A stretch of DNA of 64,000 bases from Bugula neritina (lineage: Eukaryota > Bryozoa > Gymnolaemata > Cheilostomatida > Bugulidae), in the NCBI GenBank assembly GCA_964035545.1, contig OZ037765.1, forward strand, positions 18,284,698 to 18,348,697. Reading direction: 5' to 3'. The translations under genes and the position numbers were made by a program. Shown here piece after piece: positions 27,401 through 38,190 of this stretch. Position 1 is the first letter of the stretch; each line of letters opens with the position of its first letter. The notes beneath the pieces are model-generated. The model was not told where the DNA came from. It saw only the letters and a list, made by a program, of their open reading frames with translations, and did no database searches.

Positions 27401-30400
27401 CAGAATGTTGGGGAGAGGATTCCTATGTATGATTATCATTCATAGCCGGCTATCTAATTTATACAATAAAAAAATTATTTTACAAGTAGCCTACAACTGA
27501 AAGTCAAAAAATGGACTAAAAAAGAAAAAAAATACAATAACAATAAATTCTAAAGCTGTCTGGAAGAGATAAGGAAATATTTTGTAGGCTGTAATTAGTG
27601 GGTTAGTTTGAGGTGGGCAGTTCATTCGAAGAGACTGCATGTGGCTCAGTAGTCTTGACATAACTTGTGACTTCCATTTTAGGAACTATATTACTATATT
27701 TTAGCTTCAACCAGTTTGTAAGGAGTTTTAAGGTTTCACTCCAAAAGCTCCTTATTAGCTGTATCAGCAGCTATATGCAGAGTAAATGTATATATATTGG
27801 CACAGGCTGTTGCTTCCTATTAGTAAAAATTATGTTATGAAGATCTATAGGTGTTTGTTAGATAAACAATTACTCATAGTATCTTTTTTATTGTAAAAGT
27901 AAGTCAGGCTACTAAATATCTGTTAAACTTCGTTTGTTTCTGTTTTACCTCATTCCAAGTTTGGACATAAGAGTCTAAACACTTGCATAGCAGGTCATTC
28001 CAAAACATAGTTTGTTTAACAAATTGTTGATATTAAAACAGTCATTTTGAATGTTACAAACTAATGATATCTATAATATTAGTACTTGCCACTTCTATTT
28101 CACAGGCTTTAGATGCTCAGGATCGAGCAGGTCTAGTTTATGATGCAATAACTCTTCCAGCTTACGGCCTCATGGACTATAGCGTAGCCTTTAACTTCCT
28201 CAATTACTTAGAAAATGAGATGCACTATGTTCCTTGGCTCTCTGTTAGAACGAACTTGTTTACAATCAGAGACTTGCTTAATGATAACTCAAAATGGGAT
28301 GTAAGTCATTGTATCTTAATTTTGAAACATTATGCTACCACTTGACTCTAATAAGACTCTTACTATGTTAGTCATTTAGTATGGATCAAATATATTGATT
28401 TATTATGATTATAAAATATTTATTTAAAAAATAAAGAATGTGCTAGATCAAAGCTTTGAAGCCCTAGAGAGAGGTTTTCCTATTTTCTGTAAGAATAAAA
28501 TCTCCAACTTTCAATATAACTAGCATTTGTTTTCTAACAAAACCCAATATATAATGTGAGTTGTAGATATATGTATCATTATTGTTACTGTTTTAGCTGT
28601 TTGTCGAAAGACTAGTAAAGAAGACCTATGATAGTCTTGCTTGGAAGGAAGGAGGTTCACATACTGATAAGTATGCTGCGTATATATATTGTCCAGTTGT
28701 AGTAACGATTTATTAATTTTTTTCTGCACTCTGTGTTGTTTCATGTACCAGTAAAATACAATTTTCATCTAAAAATGAACTTGTCATGTGTATGCAATGA
28801 TGCATAATTTTCTGGGTAATGTTTTTATATTGCATTTAATTGCAAGTAGCGAGTAAAAATATTTTAAATACAGCAAAATGATTTTACATGTACTTTTTAA
28901 GATAATAATGTTATAGTTCTTTCTTTATAGAAAAGAATTCTGATAATTTTGTTTAAAAGTTCAAAATAATTATGATTTCTTTGCACATACTCACTATTAG
29001 TTTGATTTTTTATTTACAGATTATTAAAGGGAAGTATAACAAGACTAGCATGTGGCCATGAGTATATGGAATGCTTAAATACTGCTAATAGTAAATTTAC
29101 TCAGTGGGTTAATGATCCTGTGAACCATCCGTAAGTTATTCTGGCTTTTTCAAGTTTCTTGCGTTTAACGATGTATTTATTTGTGACCTAGTTTGACTTT
29201 ATAGTCTTGTGACTTCAATCACTTGTTTTAGGAAGTGCTGTCTGTACAAGCCCACAAACAAATTGTTGACCAGGTTTAGGTGGCGATTTTTGTGTGTGCT
29301 ATAGCACAAGCACTTGCATGCAAATAAAACTCTATGAGCACCAGAAGCTGCAAAAATTTACCATATAAAAGTATTTTAATTACCCAAGCCATGTGAAAGC
29401 ATTAATTATATTTTATTTTTAATTTTTACATAACTATATATGTTCAACATTTGCTTTATTACATTTTAACATATTATCAGTTTGTCAACAGTATTTAATT
29501 TGGTGCACCTTACAAAACAGTTGCACCAAAACCTGCACTTCATCAGCTATAGATTGATGAGAGATATATTATTAGTATTGCCATATGAATGTGCAAAAAG
29601 AAACATTGCATCTAGGTCATATGGAGAAGATATTATATTATGTTATATTTACATATGTATATTATGTAGCCTTGAAGTCACAGAGAGGTATGAGGTGCTG
29701 ACATATGGTATGAAGAACATAACAGAACAGCAGTGGGATACTGTATGGTCAAGATACAGCTCAGAGCCTGTGGCCACTGCTAAGACTGACATGAGGAGGG
29801 GGCTGGCAAAAACCTCTAATGAAGTCCTTATCAACAGGTATGATGTAATTCTTATACTTATTTGATTAGATCCAGATATCTTGTCATGAGTACAAACATT
29901 GTATCATGGTCGCAATAGCCTGCTTTTATATTTTTATAGCTAACACCAATAAATAACCATACTATAAAACCATTTAAATTCAGAGCAAGATATTTCAGCA
30001 AAAATTGTTGTACTTATTCACAAACCAAATGATGACATTATCATTGTCCTTTAATAAACTGGTTGCAGTAACACAGTCAAAATATTGTAGCAAAGTTCTA
30101 ACATTATATATAATGTTAATATTATGTTGTTTTTAATGAATCATCTGTGCAATATTTACCTTTACTGAGTATTGAACCCATGACCGCTGTTTAATAAGCA
30201 AGTGCTTTAACCCCTGTACCATGGCTGCTCTCTCTGTAATATTTACTTCCATTTGTAGATACCTCAGCTATGCCTTGGACAAAAATAAAGTAGCCGATCA
30301 AGATTTACCCAGGGTTATTAGTTACTTGGCTGCAAACAGCGTAGCTCGACCTATAGTATGGAACTGGGCAAAACAGCGATATACTGAGCTACGAGATAGG

Positions 30401-31235
30401 TGACTTCTTGTTACTTATAGCGGCCATTATTTTGGGTTATATTCTTGTTTTTTTTGTCATGCATAAAATTCATTAGAAAATCAGGTTTTACAGCTGAATA
30501 AGAAGACCATTTGATAAATCACAGTGAAGCAAACACTAATAGACTTGTATATTTGCTATAAAATTGTATCTATAATTTTTTGATTTGAACTAAAAAGACA
30601 ACCAACTGGCTTTGAAATGCTACTCTAGTGGTACTGCACTGCACTGCACTGCACTGCACTGCACTGTACACATAAAACTTATATGTTACAGGTTGGGTAT
30701 TGATAACAGATATTTTGGTAGACTGATTCCAGGAATTGCCAGTTACTTTACAACAACTGAGATGCTGGAAGAGGTAGGTTATATCTGCTACCTATTTGCC
30801 ACAGTTTTCATTCTGAATGAGTCACTTGTTACATTCAACTTATAGATGTAGGCGTACATGCTATGCTTTTGTTAAGAAAATCTTTACAAATTGCTTTCAG
30901 AAAAAAACATTTTATAATGGCTGAGAGAGTGTTTTGTACTGTAAAACAAAATTTACTATATCAGTTTAGGAAGTAGGCTTTTGTCTTATTAAATAGTATT
31001 ATTGCTTGTTTTTAATTGCACTATGTGCAATTAGTTAAATTTTCAGAGAAATTGTGTTTTAAAGCAGCATATGAATAAAAATTTTTTGCAGGTTGAAGGT
31101 TTTTATGCACTTCATCCGAATGCTGGAGCCGGAAAGAGGGCGAGAGAACAATCTATAGAGGCTATCAAACAAGCTATTGGATGGAAACAGAGATATGAAA
31201 ACCAAGTAAATAACTGGCTAGAAAATAACGTATGA
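18439..31235 (+). CDS. M1 family zinc aminopeptidase, aminopeptidase N type, single-pass type II membrane protein
   Basis: This gene encodes an ectopeptidase that would trim N-terminal residues from peptides at the cell surface. Twenty exons: 18439-18464, 18956-19278, 19777-19978, 20976-21117, 21783-21917, 21998-22118, 22446-22600, 23582-23695, 24131-24265, 24618-24683, 25081-25313, 25639-25727, 27122-27261, 28106-28300, 28597-28670, 29020-29130, 29670-29837, 30259-30399, 30692-30773 and 31092-31235. Phases close to 931 residues, the usual family length. A short basic cytoplasmic tail and a membrane segment (about residues 10-31) precede a Ser/Asn-rich stalk. M1 marks: [22 protein letters not shown], zinc site HELAH (363-367) with E386 in LNEGFATF, and transition-state Tyr449 in ISYNKGAS. 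An ERAP1-C-like helical domain fills the C-terminal half. Oddity: the exopeptidase motif is GAMEH (327-331), not GAMEN. Spacing of the motif to the zinc site is normal. The exact paralogue (ANPEP, ENPEP or ERAP type) is not fixed. Confidence 0.93.
23175..23207. repeat. (TTACTG)5 microsatellite in aminopeptidase intron
   Basis: Five perfect TTACTG units plus a partial one, in the intron between the exons encoding HELAHQ and WFGNIV. The hexamer resembles units seen in the degenerate period-6 domains elsewhere in the window. Confidence 0.95.
30633..30666. repeat. (ACTGC)n microsatellite in aminopeptidase intron
   Basis: Nearly seven perfect ACTGC units, 25 bases upstream of the acceptor of the penultimate aminopeptidase exon (exon start 30692). 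It sits where the branch point or pyrimidine tract would be expected. Confidence 0.95.
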
Positions 31236-32574
31236 CACTACCATGTAAATGTCTGCATTTTACAAAAGTATCATTTCTCTATAAAAGAAACTTTTTACCC
31301 TTGAATGCAAATTTTATATTCTAAACCCTTGAAAATAATCATTAATATTTATCATAAATTAATTTGTCTTGTAGAGAATTTTACAATGATTGTGAATTTT
31401 ATATCTTTGGCATAGTGTTATATTTCCTGTTGATCATTACAAATTTTAAGAAATAAAAACATAAGAAAATATGTGATAAAAACTGTTTACTGTTGGCTAC
31501 CAAAACTATTTTTATATGGAAAAATACAGCACCTATAATTCAGTTTTTTAAGTATTAACAATAAAAACCCACTTACTTAGGAATTTTTTTAATTATGAGT
31601 AAAGTACACAATGTTAAGTTAATTTAAAACTGTCTAAAACACAGAAAAGGTATCAAACAGAGGTTTCTCTGTGCTCCCCCATGTTTCAAACACTTGTACT
31701 GAAATTACCTCATAAACACCTCAAACAATTACCCTAATGAATGTTTTTTGTAAAATTTTGAAATAATATTTGTTCGATCACTACGAATACTCTCTATTGC
31801 ATTAAAACCACTCATTATTATAGTATGTTTCAATTAAGTTCAAGAATGTCTTAAAGTGGTATTTGCAATTTTTTGATGAGACTTGAAAATATTTGTTGGG
31901 TGTTGTGTGAAGGCATTCTAAATAAACGACATTAACATTTAACATAATTATAGTGTGTCTGTGTGATGAAAAACTTTTATTTTAATTTAAAAGTCTTCTA
32001 AAGCTAAGAATGAACTAAAGTTCAGCATAAATGCATGGCATAAAAGTGGCTAAAGCACTGTTTTAGTGTTTCTGGGGTTATCATTTCTGTACCTTAGTTA
32101 CAGATGCAAAGAAGTCAGTTAAATGCAGTAGAATTAGTGTATAATTTAAAAATACAAAAACGTGGCAAAAATGTGCTTTAGTTTATCAATTTTAATAAAC
32201 TTAGATATGCAATGCTTTAAAACAATATTTTACATGTTCCTATGCACTAATGCACTTTTTTATTAGATCAATTTTAGCTAAGAGACAAATTTTTATGTAA
32301 TTGCTCACAAATGCTAAAAAGTTCCTTCACAAAAGCAAATGTGCTAGGTACATTTTTAGAAATAAGATCTAGAAAAGGAGCAACAAAGATTACTGGACAT
32401 TAAATGTGTAAAACAATATTTTATTTGTTGATGATTTCAAAAACATTTTTTTACCATTTTATAAGTATTTTGACACTTGAAGCAAAAATCACTCAACATA
32501 TTATTATATTGTATATTTTACAACAATAAATTATAATTATGCTTAATCTACAAAAATGTTGAACCCAGCACTTT
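31236..32574. other. convergent 3' intergenic region
   Basis: This is the space between the aminopeptidase stop and the stop of the minus-strand membrane-protein gene. AATAAA at 31452-31457 is a plausible aminopeptidase poly(A) signal, about 217 bases past the stop. TTTATT near 32419-32425 could serve the minus-strand gene. I see nothing else. Confidence 0.6.
31452..31457 (+). promoter_or_regulatory. candidate poly(A) signal of the aminopeptidase gene
   Basis: A canonical AATAAA lies about 217 bases downstream of the aminopeptidase stop codon. It is the first clear canonical hexamer on the plus strand after the gene. Confidence 0.5.
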
Positions 32575-33708
32575 TTAATAACTTTGCTTGACTTGTATAT
32601 AATCTTGGTCTTGAGGCTGGCTGGTTGAGGTGCTTTGTATGTCTGAGCTATTAATAGCTTGCACACTGGTTTGCCATTGATTTGGATACGAAGTAATTTG
32701 GAGTTGTTTCTTTTGGCGACTTCTCTTAGCAGCTCTAATAGCAAAGTACAAGAGTATTCCCAACGGAATTCCGCTCAGCATAATCGAAGCTATAGGTATC
32801 CCAGGGTGAAGAGGTTCCACCCATGTGGTGGTATCCATACCTGTTGGGGTACACTAGATTATATTGCAATGAACTTATTATAGTTTTTTATGGTGCCTGT
32901 GAAAAACTGATCTGCTGGTTTTTACTGCTGGTCTGGTTTGTTGTAATGCAGCAGGATCCTTCATTATTTGAAGTAGCTTAAGTAAGTTGGGCTTAGAGGT
33001 GATGGTCAATATTTATAAGATTATAAAAACATGTAAGGTGTTGACTAGTTAAGTGACCTTATTAACTTTTTACATAATTTTTAAAATTATTTAAAATAAA
33101 CTGATGAGCTATATAAGTCTTCTGCTTTTTTATACCGGAATCAATTTATTTTATGGAAGTCAAATAATCATTTTATACTACATAGTTATAATATTTATGA
33201 AAGCAAAAGCATAATGCATCTTATCAAAGGGTTAAAGTTCATAATAATAATAATAGATCACATGCTGCATCTTATATCTTAGCTTTTTATTCTCAATTCA
33301 AAATTGCAAAGTTTGAGTTTTAGAAATTTCTAAAAATATGAATAGGAATGTGTTTTTGCTATTATGTAGTATGTTTTATGAAGGAAAATTAAAGTAAAAT
33401 AAAGTCTAACTCTGCTGTAGGATATCTTAGTTAATGTATTTCGTGACTATATATAAGTAGTTTCAGGTATGTTATAGACCAACCTGTGATCAAATACTTG
33501 AACAAAATTCTGTATAGCAGCTTCTTGTTTAGGTTTAATCCTATGTATACATTATTATAGCAACAGTGCATTATTTTAATTCTATAGCATAATAGTTTAT
33601 TCTTACCAAAACTTTGAGTTGCCATGTTTTTTCTTCTGAAAGTTTATAGACTTGTACATTAAGCTTTCCTTCACGCAATACATTAGTGATATGATATGGT
33701 ATTGATTT
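32575..33708 (-). CDS. C-terminal exons of an unidentified single-pass membrane protein (5' part not found)
   Basis: Two minus-strand exons join in phase 0. Exon 33708-33607 gives 34 residues (KSIPYHITNVLREGK, then LNVQVYKLSEEKTWQLKVL). Exon 32853-32575 gives 92 residues and the stop. The second contains a hydrophobic segment (PIASIMLSGIPLGILLYFAI) followed at once by a stop-transfer-like basic stretch RAAKRSRQKK. A Gln/Ser/Thr-rich cytoplasmic tail ends DYIQVKQSY. The layout is that of a type I membrane protein with a short cytosolic tail. The tail carries a YIQV that could be a tyrosine-based sorting or phosphotyrosine site, which is inference. Upstream exons should lie to the right (33.7-38 kb) but none is convincing. 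I do not recognise the family. Confidence 0.6.
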
Positions 33709-35979
33709 CTGGAATAAACTTGTCACTAGTTATGTATACAGTAAACAATTCCATCAATATTCTATAATGCTATAAGTTTTTATATCAAACATCTTTAAAT
33801 ATTAATTTTTGGCTGAAAAAATACTTTGTTTAAATAAGAAACCTATTTAAACAAGTAGCACTATGTTTAGCTGGTAAAGACATGCTAGAGTAAGTAAGCT
33901 TAAGGCAAAATGCTAATAACATGTGACAGATCAATGATATTATAAATTTCTTTGTTTAAATACGTAAAAGCAATGGACACCTCAGGTACACTTTAATAAT
34001 ATTGAATACGATTACAGCTTTTTGCACACCAACAGTGAAATATTTACAAATAATGGCTAGTTAGAAAAATTTAGGACTAAAAATATTGTGGCACACACAG
34101 CATACCTGCCACAGCTTGCCTAATATGTTATATATAGTTTCAGGTGATTCAGCTTATTCACCATAAAGCCTCGTATGCACTTTATTACACAAAATAAGTC
34201 TACAATACAAATATTTAAATTCAAAATTATATATGGTTGTAGTGTGCCATTCTATATACTCATATATAGCTGATTTTGAATTTATTGTACACCCTTTAAC
34301 AAATATGTTAACAAAATACTTAATTAATAACACCTTTTAAATATGCTTTGGTAGAAACATAACTTTTTTTCATTGTGAAGGTGTAAGATGTGGAACTCTG
34401 TTATAGATTTATAAATGTGTGTGCGTGCGTGCGTGCATGCGTGCGTGCGTGCGTGCGTGCGTGCATGTGCATGTGCGCGATAATAATTTGGGGGTTTAAT
34501 ATTATAAGGTCTAGCAGTAATCTCTGCACTTGTTGCATGGATTAAAGCAAGTGCTTAGAAAGAGAAGGCAACTCTCTATTCAATAAAATGTGTTGCAGGA
34601 CAGTTGTTGGACATTTATTTGTTTTTATCCTATTCAATGTGTTAGAGTTACAGGTTATTATTTTGTAAATACTATGCATGCTTTGTAGATTTTGAATAAA
34701 TTTCTAATTATTTTCCAATGATGAAACTCGCTCAACTGAAACTGTCACCACTTTTCAAACAAGCTCTATTTCCTAAGTTTAGAGAGCATTTGTGCCTACT
34801 GTTGCTGCAAATTATGCTTTATAAATCCTCACACAAAATATAAACCTGATTGAAATTTAAATTAAATTTTGTGTTCTTGCCGCCAAATGGCATACGTTTT
34901 AGAATAATGCTTATCGAATTTAAAAACAATATGCTACAAGTAAAAGTAGAGATGCAGCAAGTAGCTGCGCAATAGCCTGCTAAACTACTGCGTGTAGTTT
35001 TTTGCTTTATTATTTCATTAGATACAAATTAAATTTACATGTGTTTACATAAAGCATTATATTGCTTTGAATATGCTTCATGCAGTGAATGCATATAATC
35101 TATTACATATAATATATGCTTATACTGCATACAGGATATAAAACATTTAAGTTGTTGCAGAGAACTGTTAAATGGTGTATGAAAATTGAATATATTCTAA
35201 CACTTTTGCAATTAAAAATTAATATCTCCAAACAGATATATGAACTTTGTAATTTTAGGATTCTGCATATAACTTTACACTGTGACTATCTTTTCCTTCT
35301 CTCTGAGTTCATTTGTATAGGTACTACAAATTACTTGAGTTTTATGATATCTAACTAGCTGGTTAAGGTCTCAGAGCAGCAGAGAGTAAAGCCCAATGAA
35401 CTAAAACTAGTTATAATTCAATGGTAAAACCCTAGTAGTCTATTATAAGAAACTACTGCAAAGAAAAGTAGTTTGATGAAGATTGATGAAATATTTTGCA
35501 GTTGGATCAAGGAAAAGTGTTGAGAATTGAAATAGACAAAAACACACAAGAGGCAAATATCAATTTGTTCGTTTCAAATTGCCAGTTTAGACTAGGAATG
35601 TGAACACAAAATTAAAATAACTTATCCTACTAGACTTGAAAATGATTTAAAACAGAAATATATTCTGTGAAATGCATAAATGACAAAAGCTAAACAATCA
35701 AACCAAAAAATCAGGAACAATTTTTGTGGTGAGGATTGAGTACACGTTTAAAATTTAAATAATGTATTAAATAATGTAAGAGATAAAATTTGTAACTTGG
35801 AAACAAGAACATTTCATTAAAAACCAACAAAACAAATAGTTGTCTTTTTCCACCAGATATGAGAGAAACGAACTTCCATGATGGAGAGAAAGTAGTAAAA
35901 ATTTAAGGTTCCTGTGAAGACTGGTACTAGTTTCTTTTTTCGCTTATTCAAGCCAACACAATAAAAAAACAAAAGGATA
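33709..35979. other. no firm gene; possible intron or upstream region of the minus-strand membrane-protein gene
   Basis: Mostly AT-rich DNA with no exon I can defend. Short ORFs lack protein-like composition. It contains a GTGC repeat at 34416-34479. An open minus-strand stretch near 35830-35930 reads METs and hydrophobics but has no family match and is not called. Confidence 0.4.
34416..34479. repeat. (GTGC)n / (TG)n simple repeat
   Basis: About 64 bases of alternating purine-pyrimidine sequence made of gtgc units, with occasional gcat variants and flanking tg. Such tracts can adopt Z-DNA (established for alternating GC/GT runs). Confidence 0.95.
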
Positions 35980-36061
35980 TGGCAGCGGTGGGATTCGAAC
36001 CCACGCCTCCGAAGAGACTGGTGCCTTAAACCAGCGCCTTAGACCGCTCGGCCACGCTACC
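35980..36061 (-). tRNA. tRNA-Leu(AAG)
   Basis: On the minus strand an 82-base sequence folds as a class II tRNA. The acceptor stem GGTAGCG pairs with CGCTGCC, with discriminator A at 35980. The D arm contains GGCCGAGCGGTCTAAGGC. The anticodon stem CTGGT/ACCAG encloses the loop TTAAGGC, giving anticodon AAG (Leu). A long variable arm (GTCTCTTCGGAGGC) and a T arm with GGTTCGAATCC follow. No intron is present. Downstream T runs (complements of A runs at 35971-35974 and 35963-35969) would terminate RNA polymerase III. It appears intact and functional. Confidence 0.97.
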
Positions 36062-36299
36062 TAGTTGCTCATTCAAATGTAATTACCATATATAAATAAA
36101 ATTGGCTTTTTTGCCACGCACAGATAAAGTGGGAATTACAATATTAAACGTGATAAACAAGACTCAGACTGGCCAGGGGCTGATAAAGCCAACTTACCGC
36201 TTATGTTGGCAATGCTTAGTAAACAGGGTCTGTAATCTTATCTTCTGAAGTCTTGTTGCTTGGAACTAATAGCTTACCCCACCACTTGGTACATTATGA

Positions 36300-37520
36300 T
36301 TATGACACGCGTCAGTATCAGTATCAGTATGACTATGAGTATCACCATGATAATCACTTTTACTTTAAGTTTAACCCATAAATTTAAACTTAAGAGTTTA
36401 GTCTAACTTTTAAGTTTAACTTTATGATAATCATTTTCATAATCATAATGATAATCATAAATGTAATGAATAATCGATAGTGATATTCATATTGATAATT
36501 TTAGATCATTATCAGATCATCATTATGATTATCCATTAATAATTTAATTTGATAATTATGTTATTAAAAATTAATTATTGAGTTCCATTATCATTATGAT
36601 TAAGATGATCATTATGATTATGATTATGTGTGTGATTGCTATCACTATGATTATCACTATCAGTATCAATACCATAATGATACTGGTATTGATAACCATA
36701 ATTATATTGATATTGATAATGACTAGTGATGATCCAATCTGAATATGAATAATTATAAAGCAGTAATATCAATATTAATTAAAATGAAATAAAGATTATA
36801 ATATTTTTGAGACTGGCCAAATTTAGCCCCTGCACTGCTAGTGCTAGTGCTACTAATAATAATAACGGTTGCACTTGCTCTTGTATGTTCATACTCATAG
36901 TCGTAGTGATCAACTCAAGACAAATCAAGCAACATATGGCCGAATGGGTTGTAGTTGTACATGGTACTCATATTCATGCTGATACCCACTGACCCATTAG
37001 AACTCTTTGTCACTGGGCACTTGCGGAATCATAGAGTGTCATAGTGATACTGATAGTGATTCTTATACTCAGAGTCCTAGTGATAGTCACACCTGGTGGC
37101 CTTGGGTTTAATGTGCACACAACTACAATGAACTTTTATGATATTGTCATAGAGCTAGTCACAATAATTATAATTAGATGTTAGCTGTTTTTGTTGGTAT
37201 ACTGGTATATTGGCATAGCCATAATCAATATCATGGAGACAGTTGGTAACCACTAATTTTAACTAAAAGTGACCATTATAATGATTATGACTCAGATACT
37301 AGTCCTATCGACTGTCACTTATTACCACTAAATCATCATGATTATATGAGTATCTATGACTAATTTTAGTTTAATTTGGTTTAAGGTCTACTTTTGCTTT
37401 TATTTTGTGTGCGTGAAATAGAAAAGTAGCAATAATTTCATCATCATCACTAACGCCACAATTATCGTAGTAGCAGTAATAGTTATAATGATACATTGAT
37501 TAGTATTATAATTGATAGTG
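36300..37520. repeat. degenerate period-6 repeat domain (AGTATC / GATAAT / ATGATT type)
   Basis: About 1.2 kb composed of drifting hexamers: agtatc, agtatg, actatg, gataat, atgatt and variants. Short clean runs survive, such as the cagtat run at 36311-36330. The reading frame at 36575-36772 (minus) is a by-product: its Tyr/Gln and His/Asn/Asp alternation mirrors the six-base period. Edges are approximate. Confidence 0.75.
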
Positions 37521-37636
37521 TAATATTTAATAGTTAATAGACTGTAATATAATGTGTTATTGAAGTTAAAATATTGATTATAATGGCTAGTACTTATACA
37601 AGTAATAATGATAAAATATGACTATAAGTCAGTATT

Positions 37637-37637
<1 letters not shown>

Positions 37638-37681
<44 letters not shown>
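37638..37681. repeat. homopolymer of 44 C
   Basis: An uninterrupted run of 44 cytosines in otherwise AT-rich DNA, about 500 bases before the eEF2K start codon. On the other strand this is G44, able in principle to form G-quadruplex structures. Assembled length is likely unreliable. Confidence 0.97.
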
Positions 37682-37682
<1 letters not shown>

Positions 37683-38190
37683 ATAAATTGATAATGTTAA
37701 TAATATTGATACACAGTACTATTACTAGTGATTTTAACTAGCAATAGCTGCAACACACTTATAATTTGTAAAGTCATGTTTGTCTAGCCTGTGCTAAAGG
37801 ACATTAATTTTTTTATACGTTTATATACAACCTTATACAATTGTGCAAAAAAATAGAGGATAAAAAACTTTAAAATGTTTAATTCTGTATTCATCTCATG
37901 ATTTATTTTGCTTAAGAATCCTCAGTTTAATATATTATTTTCTAGCTTCACTGACAACTGATATTATTTTCAGTTTACTGAGATTATATTATGCTGTATT
38001 ATTTATTAATGTATTGTACTGGCTTTGGCATTTATGGGTTTTACAGCATTGAATGTTCTCTATCAAAGTAATAATGGAACAAACTGTATCATGGAAATAA
38101 TAGCTGAAATATCTCAAACATCCAATTCCCATTTGAATCATCAAGCCATCACTTTTGGGCTGTTGCTAATTGTTAGTTTGTGTGTAGAGC

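Larger units (their letters stand above)
36062..38190. other. intergenic region upstream of eEF2 kinase
   Basis: Between the tRNA and the eEF2K start codon. It holds the second period-6 domain and the poly-C run, both listed separately. The last 500 bases should contain the eEF2K promoter and 5' UTR. An in-frame TAG sits just before the chosen ATG. Confidence 0.55.

Noticed and set aside
36575-36772. Minus-strand 65-codon frame with alternating Tyr/Gln and His/Asn
   Set aside because: Residue alternation is the translation of six-base-period DNA; no splice or start context.
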